Positions 8,902 to 18,452 of a stretch of DNA of 64,000 bases are shown here, piece after piece. A program made the translations under genes and the position numbers. The stretch comes from Shewanella sp. MBTL60-112-B2. Lineage in GTDB: Bacteria > Pseudomonadota > Gammaproteobacteria > Enterobacterales > Shewanellaceae. The stretch is taken from assembly GCF_019655055.1 (NCBI RefSeq), contig NZ_BPFA01000027.1:1-64000 (forward strand), read 5' to 3'. The notes under the pieces are model-generated. The model was given only the letters and a program-made list of their open reading frames with translations. It was not told where the DNA came from and searched no databases. Each line of letters starts with the position of its first letter. Position 1 is the first letter of the stretch.

Positions 8902-9807
8902 ATGCAACACCTACTATCGATCAAAGATCTTAGCCAGCAGCAATTACTCGATCTGCTGGCATTGGCAAAAAACATTAAGACTAACCCTGCTGAGTATAAG
9001 CATGCTTTAGAAGGCAAGAGTGTAGTGATGCTATTTGAGAAGCCATCGCTAAGAACTCGGGTGAGCTTTGATATCGGTATTAATAAGCTTGGTGGCCACT
9101 GCTTATATCTAGATCAGCAAAATGGTGCTCTTGGTAAGCGTGAGCCGGTATCTGATTTTGCCGCCAATATTTCATGCTGGGCAGACGCGATTGTGGCGAG
9201 AACCTTCTTGCACTCGACCATCGAAGAGCTTGCTGAGCACGGTACTGTGCCGGTAATTAACGCACTATCGGATCTTTATCATCCTTGCCAAGGTCTAGCG
9301 GACTTTCTGACATTAACCGAGCAATATGGCGACGTGAGCAAGGTAAAGCTAGCCTATGTAGGCGATGGTAACAATGTGACGCACTCATTAATGTTTGGTG
9401 CAGCGATTCTAGGCGCTGAGTTGACCGTCATCTGTCCTCCAGGTCATTTCCCTGACGGTAAAGTGGTGTGCGAGGCGCAAGAACTCGCGGCTAAGCATGG
9501 CGGTAAGTTAACTCTTAGCTCAGACATCGAAGCGATTAGCAATCATCACGCTATTTATACCGACACTTGGATTTCAATGGGGGATTCAGCATCAATGGAA
9601 GAGATTGAAGCTAAATTTAAGCCTTATCAAGTTAACGCAGAGCTGATGCAAAAAGCCGATGCTAAGCACTTTATGCATTGTTTACCTGCTTATCGCGAAG
9701 TCGAAGTGACAGCAGAGATTGTTGATGGAGACGGCTCACTCATCTTGCATCAAGCAGAAAACCGTATGCACGCTCAAAATGCCGTATTAGTAACGCTTTT
9801 AAGTTAA
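8902..9807 (+). CDS. argF: ornithine carbamoyltransferase
   Basis: A 301-residue transcarbamoylase that joins carbamoyl phosphate and ornithine to make citrulline. The carbamoyl-phosphate motif appears as SLRTRVSF near residues 49-56 (Ser in place of the first Ser-Thr pair residue of STRTR is common), with the ornithine-side motifs WISMGD and FMHCLPAY towards the C-terminus. GGAG lies just upstream of the ATG. Confidence 0.96.
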   Translation: MQHLLSIKDLSQQQLLDLLALAKNIKTNPAEYKHALEGKSVVMLFEKPSLRTRVSFDIGINKLGGHCLYLDQQNGALGKREPVSDFAANISCWADAIVARTFLHSTIEELAEHGTVPVINALSDLYHPCQGLADFLTLTEQYGDVSKVKLAYVGDGNNVTHSLMFGAAILGAELTVICPPGHFPDGKVVCEAQELAAKHGGKLTLSSDIEAISNHHAIYTDTWISMGDSASMEEIEAKFKPYQVNAELMQKADAKHFMHCLPAYREVEVTAEIVDGDGSLILHQAENRMHAQNAVLVTLLS

Positions 9808-9869
9808 TAAGAACAAAGACTAGTTTGCATTGGTGAACTAAAGACAAAACAAAGCAGTAGGAACAACAA

Positions 9870-11108
9870 ATGTCTAACGTAAATTCAGTGGTAAATTCTA
9901 CATCAGATGTAAAGAAAGTGGTTTTAGCCTATTCCGGTGGCTTAGATACCTCGGCGATTATTCCTTGGTTAAAAGAAACCTACGATAACTGTGAAATTGT
10001 GGCCTTTTGCGCCGATGTTGGCCAAGGTGATGCAGAGTTAGAAGGCTTATATGAAAAAGCTATCGCCTCTGGCGCATCAGAGTGTTACATCGTCGACTTA
10101 AAAGAAGAGCTGGTGGCCGATTATATCTACCCAACGATTGCAACAGGTGCAATTTACGAAGGAACTTATCTACTAGGTACTTCAATGGCGAGACCTATTA
10201 TTGCTAAGGCGCAAGTAGAAGTGGCACGTAAGGTTGGCGCGGATGCGGTTTGCCATGGCTGTACCGGTAAGGGGAACGATCAGGTGCGTTTCGAAGGTTG
10301 CTTTGCTGCGCTAGCTCCTGATCTTAAGGTGATTGCACCATGGCGTGAATGGGAAATGGTAAGTCGTGAAGATCTACTTGATTACCTAGCTGAGCGTAAT
10401 ATTTCCACTTCTGCATCAGCCACCAAGATTTATAGCCGTGACGCAAATGCTTGGCATATTTCCCATGAAGGCGGCGAGTTAGAAGATCCATGGAATGAGC
10501 CTTCGAAAGGGGTTTGGACCATGACGGTAGCCCCTGAAGAGGCCCCTAATCAGCCTGAATATGTAGCGTTAGAACTTGAGCAAGGTAAGGTTACCAAAGT
10601 GAATGGTGAAGCTTTTAGTCCATATCAAGCGCTGATGGTATTGAACGAAGTGGCGGGTGCACATGGTGTGGGCAGAATTGATATTACTGAGAATAGATTG
10701 GTAGGCATGAAGTCTCGTGGCTGTTATGAAACACCTGGCGGCACGGTGATGTTCGCAGCCTTGCGTGCGATTGAAGAATTAGTGCTTGATAAAACAAGCC
10801 GTGAGTGGCGTGAGCAAGTGGGCGCGCAGATGGCGCATCTTGTGTATGACGGCCGCTGGTTCACGCCATTGTGTGAGTCTCTGCTTGGCGCTTCTAAGCC
10901 TCTGGCAGATCTAGTTAACGGTGAAGTGGTGGTTAAGCTTTATAAAGGCCAAGCAAGTATCGTGAAAAAGCGTTCACCAAATAGCTTGTATTCAGAAGAA
11001 TTTGCCACCTTTGGTGCCGATGATGTTTATAACCAAAAAGATGCCGAAGGCTTTATCCGTCTTTATTCGCTATCAAGCCGCATCAGAGCATTACACCAGC
11101 AAAAGTAA
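9870..11108 (+). CDS. argG: argininosuccinate synthase
   Basis: A 412-residue ATP-dependent ligase that joins citrulline and aspartate. The PP-loop motif VLAYSGGLDTS lies near residues 18-28. ARPIIAKAQ, HGCTGKGNDQ and the Arg/Tyr-rich C-terminus are typical of the family. It is the fourth gene of the arg operon, 62 bases after argF. Confidence 0.97.
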   Translation: MSNVNSVVNSTSDVKKVVLAYSGGLDTSAIIPWLKETYDNCEIVAFCADVGQGDAELEGLYEKAIASGASECYIVDLKEELVADYIYPTIATGAIYEGTYLLGTSMARPIIAKAQVEVARKVGADAVCHGCTGKGNDQVRFEGCFAALAPDLKVIAPWREWEMVSREDLLDYLAERNISTSASATKIYSRDANAWHISHEGGELEDPWNEPSKGVWTMTVAPEEAPNQPEYVALELEQGKVTKVNGEAFSPYQALMVLNEVAGAHGVGRIDITENRLVGMKSRGCYETPGGTVMFAALRAIEELVLDKTSREWREQVGAQMAHLVYDGRWFTPLCESLLGASKPLADLVNGEVVVKLYKGQASIVKKRSPNSLYSEEFATFGADDVYNQKDAEGFIRLYSLSSRIRALHQQK

Positions 11109-11132
11109 GCGGTAAATCAGTAAAGGTTAGTG

Positions 11133-11160
11133 AGCGCTAACAGCATGTCGTTAGCGCTTT
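11133..11160 (+). terminator. hairpin between argG and argH
   Basis: A perfect 9-bp stem AGCGCTAAC/GTTAGCGCT with an 8-base loop, followed by only a short T run. It could attenuate or stabilise the message between argG and argH; as a full terminator it looks weak. Confidence 0.4.
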
Positions 11161-11218
11161 AAAAGCATATGGTTAAAAGTGGATAACACCACTTTATTAG
11201 ATTTTAGAGGAAGTCATA

Positions 11219-12586
11219 ATGGCATTATGGGGTGGCAGATTTAGCCAAGAAAGCAGTGCACTGTTTAAACTTTTCAATGACTCATTACCTGTGGACTTTC
11301 GACTCATAGAGCAAGACATTATAGGCTCAATTGCTTGGGCAAGTGCCATTACGCAAGTCGGCATTCTTACCGATACAGAATGCACAGAGCTACATCAAGC
11401 GTTAAATGAGTTACTCGCGGAAACGCAAGAGAGTCCTGAACTTATCATCGCTTCGGGTGCCGAGGATATTCACAGTTTTGTTGAGCAGTCGCTGATTGCA
11501 AAAGTAGGTGATCTTGGCAAAAAGTTACATACGGGGCGTTCGCGCAACGATCAGGTAGCTACCGATCTTAAGCTGTGGTGTAAGAAGGAGGGAGAACAGC
11601 TACTAGGCTTACTTACCAACTTAAGAACGGCATTGATCGAGCTTGCCGAGCGAGAAATAGACGCGGTAATGCCGGGCTATACGCATCTTCAAAGAGCTCA
11701 GCCAGTATTGTTTGGTCACTGGTGTTTAGCCTATGTTGAGATGTTTGAGCGTGATATTAGCCGTTTGCAAGATGCGTTAAAGCGCGCCGATACTTGTCCG
11801 CTAGGTACGGGAGCACTTGCTGGTACAGCGTATCCTATGGACAGAGTGAAGCTGGCAAAATCCTTAGGCTTTGCCTCGCCGACACTCAATAGTTTAGATA
11901 CTGTTTCAGATAGAGATCATGTGATTGAGATCTGCAGCGATGCCTCTATTAGCATGATGCACTTAAGCCGTATGGCTGAAGACTTAATTTTCTTTAACAG
12001 TGGTGAAGCCGGTTTCATCGATCTCGATGATGAAGTGACTTCGGGTTCTTCATTGATGCCGCAAAAGAAAAACCCTGATGCTCTAGAGCTAATTAGAGGC
12101 AAGACTGGTCGTGTTTACGGTGCCTTAATGGGTATTTTAACTACCATGAAAGCGTTGCCACTTGCGTACAACAAAGATATGCAGGAAGACAAAGAAGGCC
12201 TATTCGATGTAATGGATAGCTGGTCAATATGCTTAGAAATGGCGGCATTAGTATTGAGTGGCTTGCAGGTGAATAGAGAGAAAACCCTTCAGGCCGCTAA
12301 GCAGGGTTATGCTAACTCGACTGAACTGGCTGATTACCTTGTAGCTAAAGGTATGCCGTTTAGAGAAGCGCATCACGTGGTGGGTGAAGCGGTAGTGAGT
12401 GCTATTGCCAAGCAAACGCCACTAGAGGACTTAACGCTGGAAGAGCTACAAGCATTTAGCGCAGCAATTGAAGCCGATGTGTATGACTGCTTGACCATAG
12501 AGTCTTGCTTAGCAAAGCGTGAAGCTCTAGGCGGTACCTCTTTGCTTCAAGTTCGAGGCGCCTTGGCGACGAAACAAGAGAGCTGA
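11219..12586 (+). CDS. argH: argininosuccinate lyase
   Basis: A 455-residue fumarase/aspartase superfamily lyase that splits argininosuccinate into arginine and fumarate. The signature GSSLMPQKKNP is present near residue 280, with HTGRSRNDQ near 100 and PGYTHLQRAQP near 155. The length equals a stand-alone ArgH. Some marine gammaproteobacteria carry an ArgH fused to an N-acetylglutamate synthase, but no such extension exists here. AGAGGA precedes the ATG. Confidence 0.97.
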   Translation: MALWGGRFSQESSALFKLFNDSLPVDFRLIEQDIIGSIAWASAITQVGILTDTECTELHQALNELLAETQESPELIIASGAEDIHSFVEQSLIAKVGDLGKKLHTGRSRNDQVATDLKLWCKKEGEQLLGLLTNLRTALIELAEREIDAVMPGYTHLQRAQPVLFGHWCLAYVEMFERDISRLQDALKRADTCPLGTGALAGTAYPMDRVKLAKSLGFASPTLNSLDTVSDRDHVIEICSDASISMMHLSRMAEDLIFFNSGEAGFIDLDDEVTSGSSLMPQKKNPDALELIRGKTGRVYGALMGILTTMKALPLAYNKDMQEDKEGLFDVMDSWSICLEMAALVLSGLQVNREKTLQAAKQGYANSTELADYLVAKGMPFREAHHVVGEAVVSAIAKQTPLEDLTLEELQAFSAAIEADVYDCLTIESCLAKREALGGTSLLQVRGALATKQES

Positions 12587-12610
12587 TAATCGCTAAAATT
12601 AGTCAGTATA

Positions 12611-12648
12611 AAAAAACGCGGTCATTCTATTGAGTGACCGCGTTTTTA
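12611..12648. terminator. terminator between argH and mrcA
   Basis: A 12-bp stem (12613-12624 and 12635-12646, ACGCGGTCA/TGACCGCGT plus A/T pairs) with A and T tracts on both sides. It serves the two convergent genes argH and mrcA. Confidence 0.9.
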
Positions 12649-12665
12649 TTTTTACTCAGTATTCG

Positions 12666-15215
12666 CTATTGGAATAGATCTTCGTCTGGCTCGTCGATAA
12701 ATATATCGCTGTTATCTTCTTGCTCAGTTACGTATTCCGTAGGTTCAGTACCAGCAATAAAGTACTCAAATTTACTGGTGTAATCTGTTTTACGAGCTAA
12801 CTTACCGGTGGCGAGATCGATTCGTGCCGATACGATGCCTTCAGGTGGCGACATTGGCACCTCAGGCGTACCCGCTAAGGCATCCTTCATAAACTCATTC
12901 CAGCCTGGTCCTGCTGTTTTTGCGCCGGCTTCCGCTAAAGATATTTGATCTTTAGCACCGTTAGCATTCCAGCTGGTACGGCCAAGTTCCTGACTATGGT
13001 CATCGAAACCTACCCAGACTGTGGTGGCCAGTTTTGGATTGAAACCACTAAACCAAGTATCACGAGATTCGTTAGTTGTACCTGTTTTGCCAGCAATATC
13101 TCGACGATTAACTACCCGCGCTGCACGCCACGCCGTACCATTCCAACCTGTACCTTTACTCCAGTTTCCGCCACCCCAGATAACACTCTTTAGTGCTTCG
13201 GTGACTAAGAAAGCCGTTTGCTCGGAGATGATTTGTGGCGCATAACGCGAATCCTCATCGCCGCATTGATGGACTTCATTAACAACAGATAAGTTTTCTA
13301 AAGGTGTTGTGCTTGCTTGAAGCTCATTTGCCATCGCAGCAAAAGGATCATCACTCGCTGCAGGCGCAGTCATCACAGGCTTGCAAGCTAGTGTAGGGTT
13401 AGCTTCTTCTACGATATCGCCATTAGCGGTTTTAACGCGTTCGATAAAGTACGGTTCGACTAGGTAGCCACCGTTAGCAAATACAGAAAATGCAGTAACC
13501 ACTTGCAGTGGGGTTACCGATGGTGAGCCTAAAGCTATCGATTCATTACGTGGTAAATCGGCAGGATCAAAACCAAACTTAACTAATTCTGCGATGGTGG
13601 CATCAAGGCCCGCATAGCGCATGGCTCTAACAGACATCACGTTAATTGATTGTGCCAAGCCCACTCGAAGGCGAGTAGGACCACCATAAATATCTGGCGA
13701 ATTTTTAGGGCGCCAAGCCGTACCCTGACGCGTATCAGGTTTATTAATCGGCGCGTTATTAATCAGGGTGGCAAGGGTGTAGCCTTTCTCTAGCGCTGCA
13801 CTATAGATGAAAGGTTTAATGTTAGAGCCTAACTGGCGCTTTGCCTGTGTCACGCGGTTGTATTGGCTCGTATAGAAGCTGAAGCCGCCGACTAAGGTGC
13901 GAATGGCACCGTCATGCGGGTCTAGAGAAACGAGTGCGCTGGCAACCAGTGGTACCTGGCTCAATTGCCAGAAGCTACCATTGTTGCGGATCCACACTTG
14001 TTCGCCTGGCTTTAACACATCTGACGCCAATTTAGGAGCCTTGCCTTGACGCTTGTTGGTGATAAATTTACGCGCCCACTTAATCCCATCCCAAGATAGC
14101 TCAATGGTTTCACCTTTGGCGTTCATCACTGTTGCGGTCTGTTCATTTACAGATAATACCGCCGCAGGGAGCATGCCTTGGAATGCACCAGTTTGCTTTA
14201 ATTTGGCGGTGATCTCTTCAGGCTCAAGAGCTGTTTTTGTCCATAACTCTTTTACTCTGCCGCGATAGCCGTGGCGTTCATCATAAGAGTAAACGTTATT
14301 GCGTAGTGCTTTTTGCGCATCGAGCTGCAGTTTAGAGCTGATAGTGGTATAGATGTCGTAGCCGCCAGTATAGGCTTCTTCTTCACCCAGTTTTTCGACC
14401 AGATAATCACGTGCCATTTCAGAAATATACGGGGCGTACAGATCGATTACGGCACCGTGATATTTAGCGGTTATTGGACTAGCAATAGCGGCCTGATATT
14501 CAGCAGAATTGATATAGCCAACTTCGTTCATCCGCATTAAAACTACGTTGCGTCGTGCTTTGGCACGTGCTTTTGAAGTAATAGGGTTAAGAGTAGATGG
14601 TGCTTTAGGTAAGCCGGCAATTACCGCCATTTCTGGCAGAGTCAGTTCGCTTACTTGTTTTCCATAATAAACCTGTGCTGCGGCACCAACACCGTAAGCA
14701 CGCTGGCCTAAGTAGATACGGTTAACATACAGTTCTAGAATTTCATCTTTGGTGAGCAGTTGTTCGATATGGATCGAAATGAAGATCTCTTTTACTTTGC
14801 GTATGATGGTTTTATCGCGAGTTAAAAAGAAGTTACGCGCTACCTGCATGGTGATAGTACTTGCGCCTTGCTTCTTTTGACCTGTAGTTAACATTACAGA
14901 TGCGGCACGTAAAATACCGATTGGATCGATACCTCGATGCTCATAGAAGCGTGCATCTTCGGTAGCGATAAAAGCTTGTAGTAGAGGCTTAGGCACTTCT
15001 TCTAGCGTAAGTGGAATACGGCGCTTTTCACCAAATTGAGAGATCAGCTTGCCATCACTACTATAAATACGAAGTGGTGTTTGTAATTTTACTGTCTTTA
15101 ACGTTGTGACATCAGGGAGATCTGGCAGCACATAAAAATAAGCTGCTGCTATCGCTCCAATGCCAAGTAAGCCAAGACTAAAGAAAGCTATTAAAAGTCT
15201 TTTAAACCACTTCAC
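12666..15215 (-). CDS. mrcA: penicillin-binding protein 1A (bifunctional peptidoglycan synthase)
   Basis: An 849-residue class A PBP. One N-terminal membrane segment (about 8-30) is followed by a GT51 glycosyltransferase domain with ATEDARFYEHRG and GASTITMQVARN, an OB-like insertion near 320-430, and a transpeptidase domain with SNIK (active-site Ser), SIN and KTGTT motifs. It polymerises and cross-links murein in the periplasm and should work with the lipoprotein LpoA encoded at 31722-33608. It is divergent from pilM, a conserved gammaproteobacterial arrangement. Confidence 0.96.
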   Translation of the reverse strand: MKWFKRLLIAFFSLGLLGIGAIAAAYFYVLPDLPDVTTLKTVKLQTPLRIYSSDGKLISQFGEKRRIPLTLEEVPKPLLQAFIATEDARFYEHRGIDPIGILRAASVMLTTGQKKQGASTITMQVARNFFLTRDKTIIRKVKEIFISIHIEQLLTKDEILELYVNRIYLGQRAYGVGAAAQVYYGKQVSELTLPEMAVIAGLPKAPSTLNPITSKARAKARRNVVLMRMNEVGYINSAEYQAAIASPITAKYHGAVIDLYAPYISEMARDYLVEKLGEEEAYTGGYDIYTTISSKLQLDAQKALRNNVYSYDERHGYRGRVKELWTKTALEPEEITAKLKQTGAFQGMLPAAVLSVNEQTATVMNAKGETIELSWDGIKWARKFITNKRQGKAPKLASDVLKPGEQVWIRNNGSFWQLSQVPLVASALVSLDPHDGAIRTLVGGFSFYTSQYNRVTQAKRQLGSNIKPFIYSAALEKGYTLATLINNAPINKPDTRQGTAWRPKNSPDIYGGPTRLRVGLAQSINVMSVRAMRYAGLDATIAELVKFGFDPADLPRNESIALGSPSVTPLQVVTAFSVFANGGYLVEPYFIERVKTANGDIVEEANPTLACKPVMTAPAASDDPFAAMANELQASTTPLENLSVVNEVHQCGDEDSRYAPQIISEQTAFLVTEALKSVIWGGGNWSKGTGWNGTAWRAARVVNRRDIAGKTGTTNESRDTWFSGFNPKLATTVWVGFDDHSQELGRTSWNANGAKDQISLAEAGAKTAGPGWNEFMKDALAGTPEVPMSPPEGIVSARIDLATGKLARKTDYTSKFEYFIAGTEPTEYVTEQEDNSDIFIDEPDEDLFQ

Positions 15216-15650
15216 CGCAATATTCCAAGAACTAAAAATAAGAACAATAGTATATAAGCCAAGGCGGAAATGGTGAAGTCTTGTGACCAGATTAGCTTGA
15301 GCTTTTTTCTTGATAACTTAATTTGAATGCCTTTATTAAAATAAAACTCATTGAAAACTTAATTTTCGCAATAACACCGTCTAATTATTTTGAATAACAG
15401 ACTCAGTTTTTATGACTAATGTTAATCGCTTTTTTGGTTTATATCGCTGCTCTGAAGAATAAAGTGGCAATTATGTTGGAAATGTAACCAAGGTCGGAGA
15501 GGTTCGCGTCAGAGTTACTGATAAGTGAGTGTTTGGCGTCAAAAAAATAGCAATTGTAAAGTGGAGAAACATTTTGTACAAATAGCTATAACGAGTTGAT
15601 TTTGTGCTAATCTACTTTGGATACAATAACTATAAAAGTGACTTTGGACT
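15216..15650. other. divergent mrcA/pilM intergenic region
   Basis: 435 bases without a gene. It must hold the promoters of mrcA and of pilMNOPQ. A TACAAT at 15620-15625 upstream of pilM is a possible -10, but no convincing -35 partner was found. No repeat or RNA structure stands out. Confidence 0.5.
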
Positions 15651-16730
15651 ATGCTTTCTAATTTTTGGAAGCGTCAGGCCCCGCAGATGGTTGGGATAGA
15701 TGTGGGATCCCATGAAGTAAAAGCTATTCTGCTGAGCAAGACTGCTGATGGATACAAAATATTAAGCCATGCAGCCGTTCCTTTAAAAAAAGGAGCCGTA
15801 AATGATCATGAAATCCGTGATAGTGAAGCCGTTGTTGACGCATTAAAACAAATAAAGCGTGTGTTACCTAAGTCGACTAAATATGCCGCGGTTGCTGTTT
15901 CTGGTTCTGCTGTTATGACCAAAGTCATTTTTATGGATTCGGCATTAAGTGAAGAAGAGATGGAGGCTCAAATTGAAATTGAAGCCGACAACCTTATTCC
16001 CTATTCGCTCGATGAAGTGAATATCGATTTCGAAACCCTAAGTACTAATCGTAGCGACCCCACTAAAGTCGATGTGCTATTAAGTGCTTGTCGATCTGAA
16101 AATATCGATAGTTTAAGTGACTCGCTCGATGCGGTGAACCTAGAAGCCAAAGTGGTAGATGTTGAAGGTTATGCGTTAGGTCGCTCTTTTGACATGATAG
16201 CGGGTCAACTGCCTGATGATGTAAATGACAAAGTGGTTGCGCTGGTGGATATCGGCGCCAATATCACCACATTCTCAGTGGTTGAGTACGGTGAAACTAC
16301 ATTTGTGCGTGAGCAAGCCTTTGGTGGTGAGCAGTTTACCCAATCAATCTTATCTTTTTATGGTATGACCTATGAGCAGGCTGAGAAAGCCAAGCTTGAT
16401 GGCGAACTACCGCGTAACTATGTATTTGAAGTCTTATCGCCATTCCAGACGCAGTTATTACAACAAATTAAGCGCACCTTACAAATTTACTGCACCTCTA
16501 GCGGCCGAGATAAAGTAGACCATATTGTTTTGTGTGGTGGAACATCGAAGCTTGAAGGTATGGCTGAATTAATGGTGAATGAATTAGGCGTTCATACGAT
16601 TATTGCCGACCCATTCCAAGGCTGCTTGCAAGCCGATGAGGCTATAAAGAACCATCTCCAGCCTCAAATTAGCAAGTATATGTTGGCCTGTGGCTTAGCG
16701 CTAAGGAGCTATTCAGAATGGCGAACATAA
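15651..16730 (+). CDS. pilM: type IV pilus assembly protein PilM
   Basis: A 359-residue actin/FtsA-fold cytoplasmic protein. The nucleotide-binding motifs VGIDVGSHEVKAI near residue 14 and VALVDIGANITTFSV near 200 are clear. PilM binds the N-terminal tail of PilN and forms the inner-membrane alignment subcomplex with PilN and PilO. Its end overlaps pilN by 13 bases, so translation is probably coupled. Confidence 0.96.
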   Translation: MLSNFWKRQAPQMVGIDVGSHEVKAILLSKTADGYKILSHAAVPLKKGAVNDHEIRDSEAVVDALKQIKRVLPKSTKYAAVAVSGSAVMTKVIFMDSALSEEEMEAQIEIEADNLIPYSLDEVNIDFETLSTNRSDPTKVDVLLSACRSENIDSLSDSLDAVNLEAKVVDVEGYALGRSFDMIAGQLPDDVNDKVVALVDIGANITTFSVVEYGETTFVREQAFGGEQFTQSILSFYGMTYEQAEKAKLDGELPRNYVFEVLSPFQTQLLQQIKRTLQIYCTSSGRDKVDHIVLCGGTSKLEGMAELMVNELGVHTIIADPFQGCLQADEAIKNHLQPQISKYMLACGLALRSYSEWRT

Positions 16731-17299
16731 ACTTACTACCCTGGCGTGAAGAAGCAAGAGAAAAACAGAAGCGAGATTACACGGGGATCTTAGCCTTAGT
16801 TTTCTTGGTATCTGGTTTAGTGGTTTATTTGTCGTTGATGACAATCGATATGTTTATCGATGATCAGAAAAGTCGTAACGCTTATTTGCAATCGGAAATT
16901 CAACTTCTTGAATCGCAGATTTCTGAAATCACCAAGATCCGCACTCGTAAGAAAGATATCGAAAGACGTACCGAAATTATTTTGGGTCTACAGCAATCGA
17001 GAAACTTACCGACTCATGTGTTAGACGAATTAGTACGTGTAGTTCCTCCTGGGATCTATCTTTCTAGTATCGAAAAGAAAGGTAGCATGTTGTGGATTGA
17101 AGGGCGCAGTGAGTCAAATAATAATGTCGCTAATATGATGCGAAAAATTGAAGCATCATCTTGGTTGCAAGACCCTAATATGCAGTCGATAGTTGCCCAA
17201 AATGAAGAATTAAGACAGTTACAGCGTTTCACATTAAGAGTGACCATAGTGAATGGTGAACTGCTATCTGCAAACACAGTGCAGGGAGCGAGTAAATGA
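16718..17299 (+). CDS. pilN: type IV pilus assembly protein PilN
   Basis: A 193-residue bitopic inner-membrane protein. It begins with the conserved PilM-binding tail INLLPWREE (residues 4-12), followed by one membrane helix at about 23-45, a coiled coil and a ferredoxin-like periplasmic domain. It overlaps pilM and the pilO start (4 bases). Confidence 0.95.
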   Translation: MANINLLPWREEAREKQKRDYTGILALVFLVSGLVVYLSLMTIDMFIDDQKSRNAYLQSEIQLLESQISEITKIRTRKKDIERRTEIILGLQQSRNLPTHVLDELVRVVPPGIYLSSIEKKGSMLWIEGRSESNNNVANMMRKIEASSWLQDPNMQSIVAQNEELRQLQRFTLRVTIVNGELLSANTVQGASK

Positions 17300-17916
17300 A
17301 TATAGATTTAGACCAATTTAAAGATATTGATTTTGAAAATATTGGCGCTTGGCCACAACTGGTAAAAATTGTATTTGCTGTCGTATTAGCCGTGTGTGTG
17401 TTTGTTGGCAGTTACTTTTTGTTCATTTCAGATGCGCTTGACTCGCTGAGTGCTGAACAGAATAAAGAACAACAATTAAAAACAGACTTTAAATCCAAAT
17501 ATCAGCTAGCTGCAAATTTGAAACTCTACCGTGAACAACTTGCGATTATGGAAGTGCAGTTTGCTGAGCTACTTAAAATGCTGCCCTCAAAAAATGAAAT
17601 GCCTGGGTTACTGGATGACATTACCTTTGTGGCAACAGATTCAGGATTAAATATTAAGAGCCTAGATTGGGAGACAGAAATCACTCGTGATTTTTATATC
17701 GAATTTCCCATTAAAATCGTGGTGGGTGGTGAGTACCATGAATTAGGTCACCTAGTTGGAGGCGTTGCTCAGCTCCCTCGAATTGTTAGCTTGCACGATT
17801 TCGTTATTAAGCGAAATGATTCTGGTGAGCTTGGGATGGATATTCTGGCCAAAACCTACCGATTTAAAGAAGGTGCAGAATTACCGGCAAAGGGTAAGAG
17901 GGGGGCGGCAAAATAA
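17296..17916 (+). CDS. pilO: type IV pilus assembly protein PilO
   Basis: A 206-residue inner-membrane protein with a short cytoplasmic N-terminus, one membrane helix at about 23-45, a coiled coil (SLSAEQNKEQQLKTDFKSK region) and a periplasmic domain with LLKMLPSKNEMPGLLDDI. It pairs with PilN in the alignment complex. Its stop overlaps the pilP start by one base. Confidence 0.95.
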   Translation: MNIDLDQFKDIDFENIGAWPQLVKIVFAVVLAVCVFVGSYFLFISDALDSLSAEQNKEQQLKTDFKSKYQLAANLKLYREQLAIMEVQFAELLKMLPSKNEMPGLLDDITFVATDSGLNIKSLDWETEITRDFYIEFPIKIVVGGEYHELGHLVGGVAQLPRIVSLHDFVIKRNDSGELGMDILAKTYRFKEGAELPAKGKRGAAK

Positions 17917-18431
17917 TGAAACGGCTACCACTCTTAATGTTAAGTGTTTTACTAACAGGCTGTATTGGGGATAAAAGCGATCTGGAGTTGTTTGTCACTA
18001 CAACTAAGGCTCAGCATGTTGCTCATATTCCGCCATTAAAAGAAACGCCGAAGTTTGAGCACTTTGCTTATCAAGCAGATTTAATGAGAAGTCCATATGT
18101 GCCACCTTCAAGAGAGTTAACTGAAGAGGTTATCGACACCACCAAAGATTGTTTACAACCCGATCTAAAGCGTCGTAAAGGCCGACTAGAGACTTACGCA
18201 TTAGATAATTTGCGTATGCGAGGCACCCTAAGCGAGCAACAAGATATTTGGGCTCTACTTGAGACCACTGATGGCAGTGTTTACCGTTTAGGTGTAGGCC
18301 AATACTTGGGCCTCTATCACGGCAAAATAGCTAAAGTAACACCACAAACTGTCGAAATAATAGAATTAATCCCAGATGGATCTGGCTGCTGGACTGAGCG
18401 CAACAGTAGCATGGAATTAACGGGAGAATAA
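17916..18431 (+). CDS. pilP: type IV pilus lipoprotein PilP
   Basis: A 171-residue lipoprotein with lipobox VLLTGC (Cys at about residue 16) and a C-terminal beta-sandwich domain (RMRGTLSEQQDIWALLE). PilP links the PilN/PilO inner-membrane complex to the secretin PilQ. It lies inside the tightly packed pilMNOPQ operon. Confidence 0.94.
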   Translation: MKRLPLLMLSVLLTGCIGDKSDLELFVTTTKAQHVAHIPPLKETPKFEHFAYQADLMRSPYVPPSRELTEEVIDTTKDCLQPDLKRRKGRLETYALDNLRMRGTLSEQQDIWALLETTDGSVYRLGVGQYLGLYHGKIAKVTPQTVEIIELIPDGSGCWTERNSSMELTGE

Positions 18432-18452
18432 TAAGAGATGACTGAGGGAATA

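Noticed and set aside
11917..12102. Minus-strand frame inside argH, and many similar frames inside mrcA, aroB, trpS, ygiQ-family, fdh-type and S9 genes
   Set aside because: Shadows of strongly supported coding genes, without their own start signals or family resemblance.
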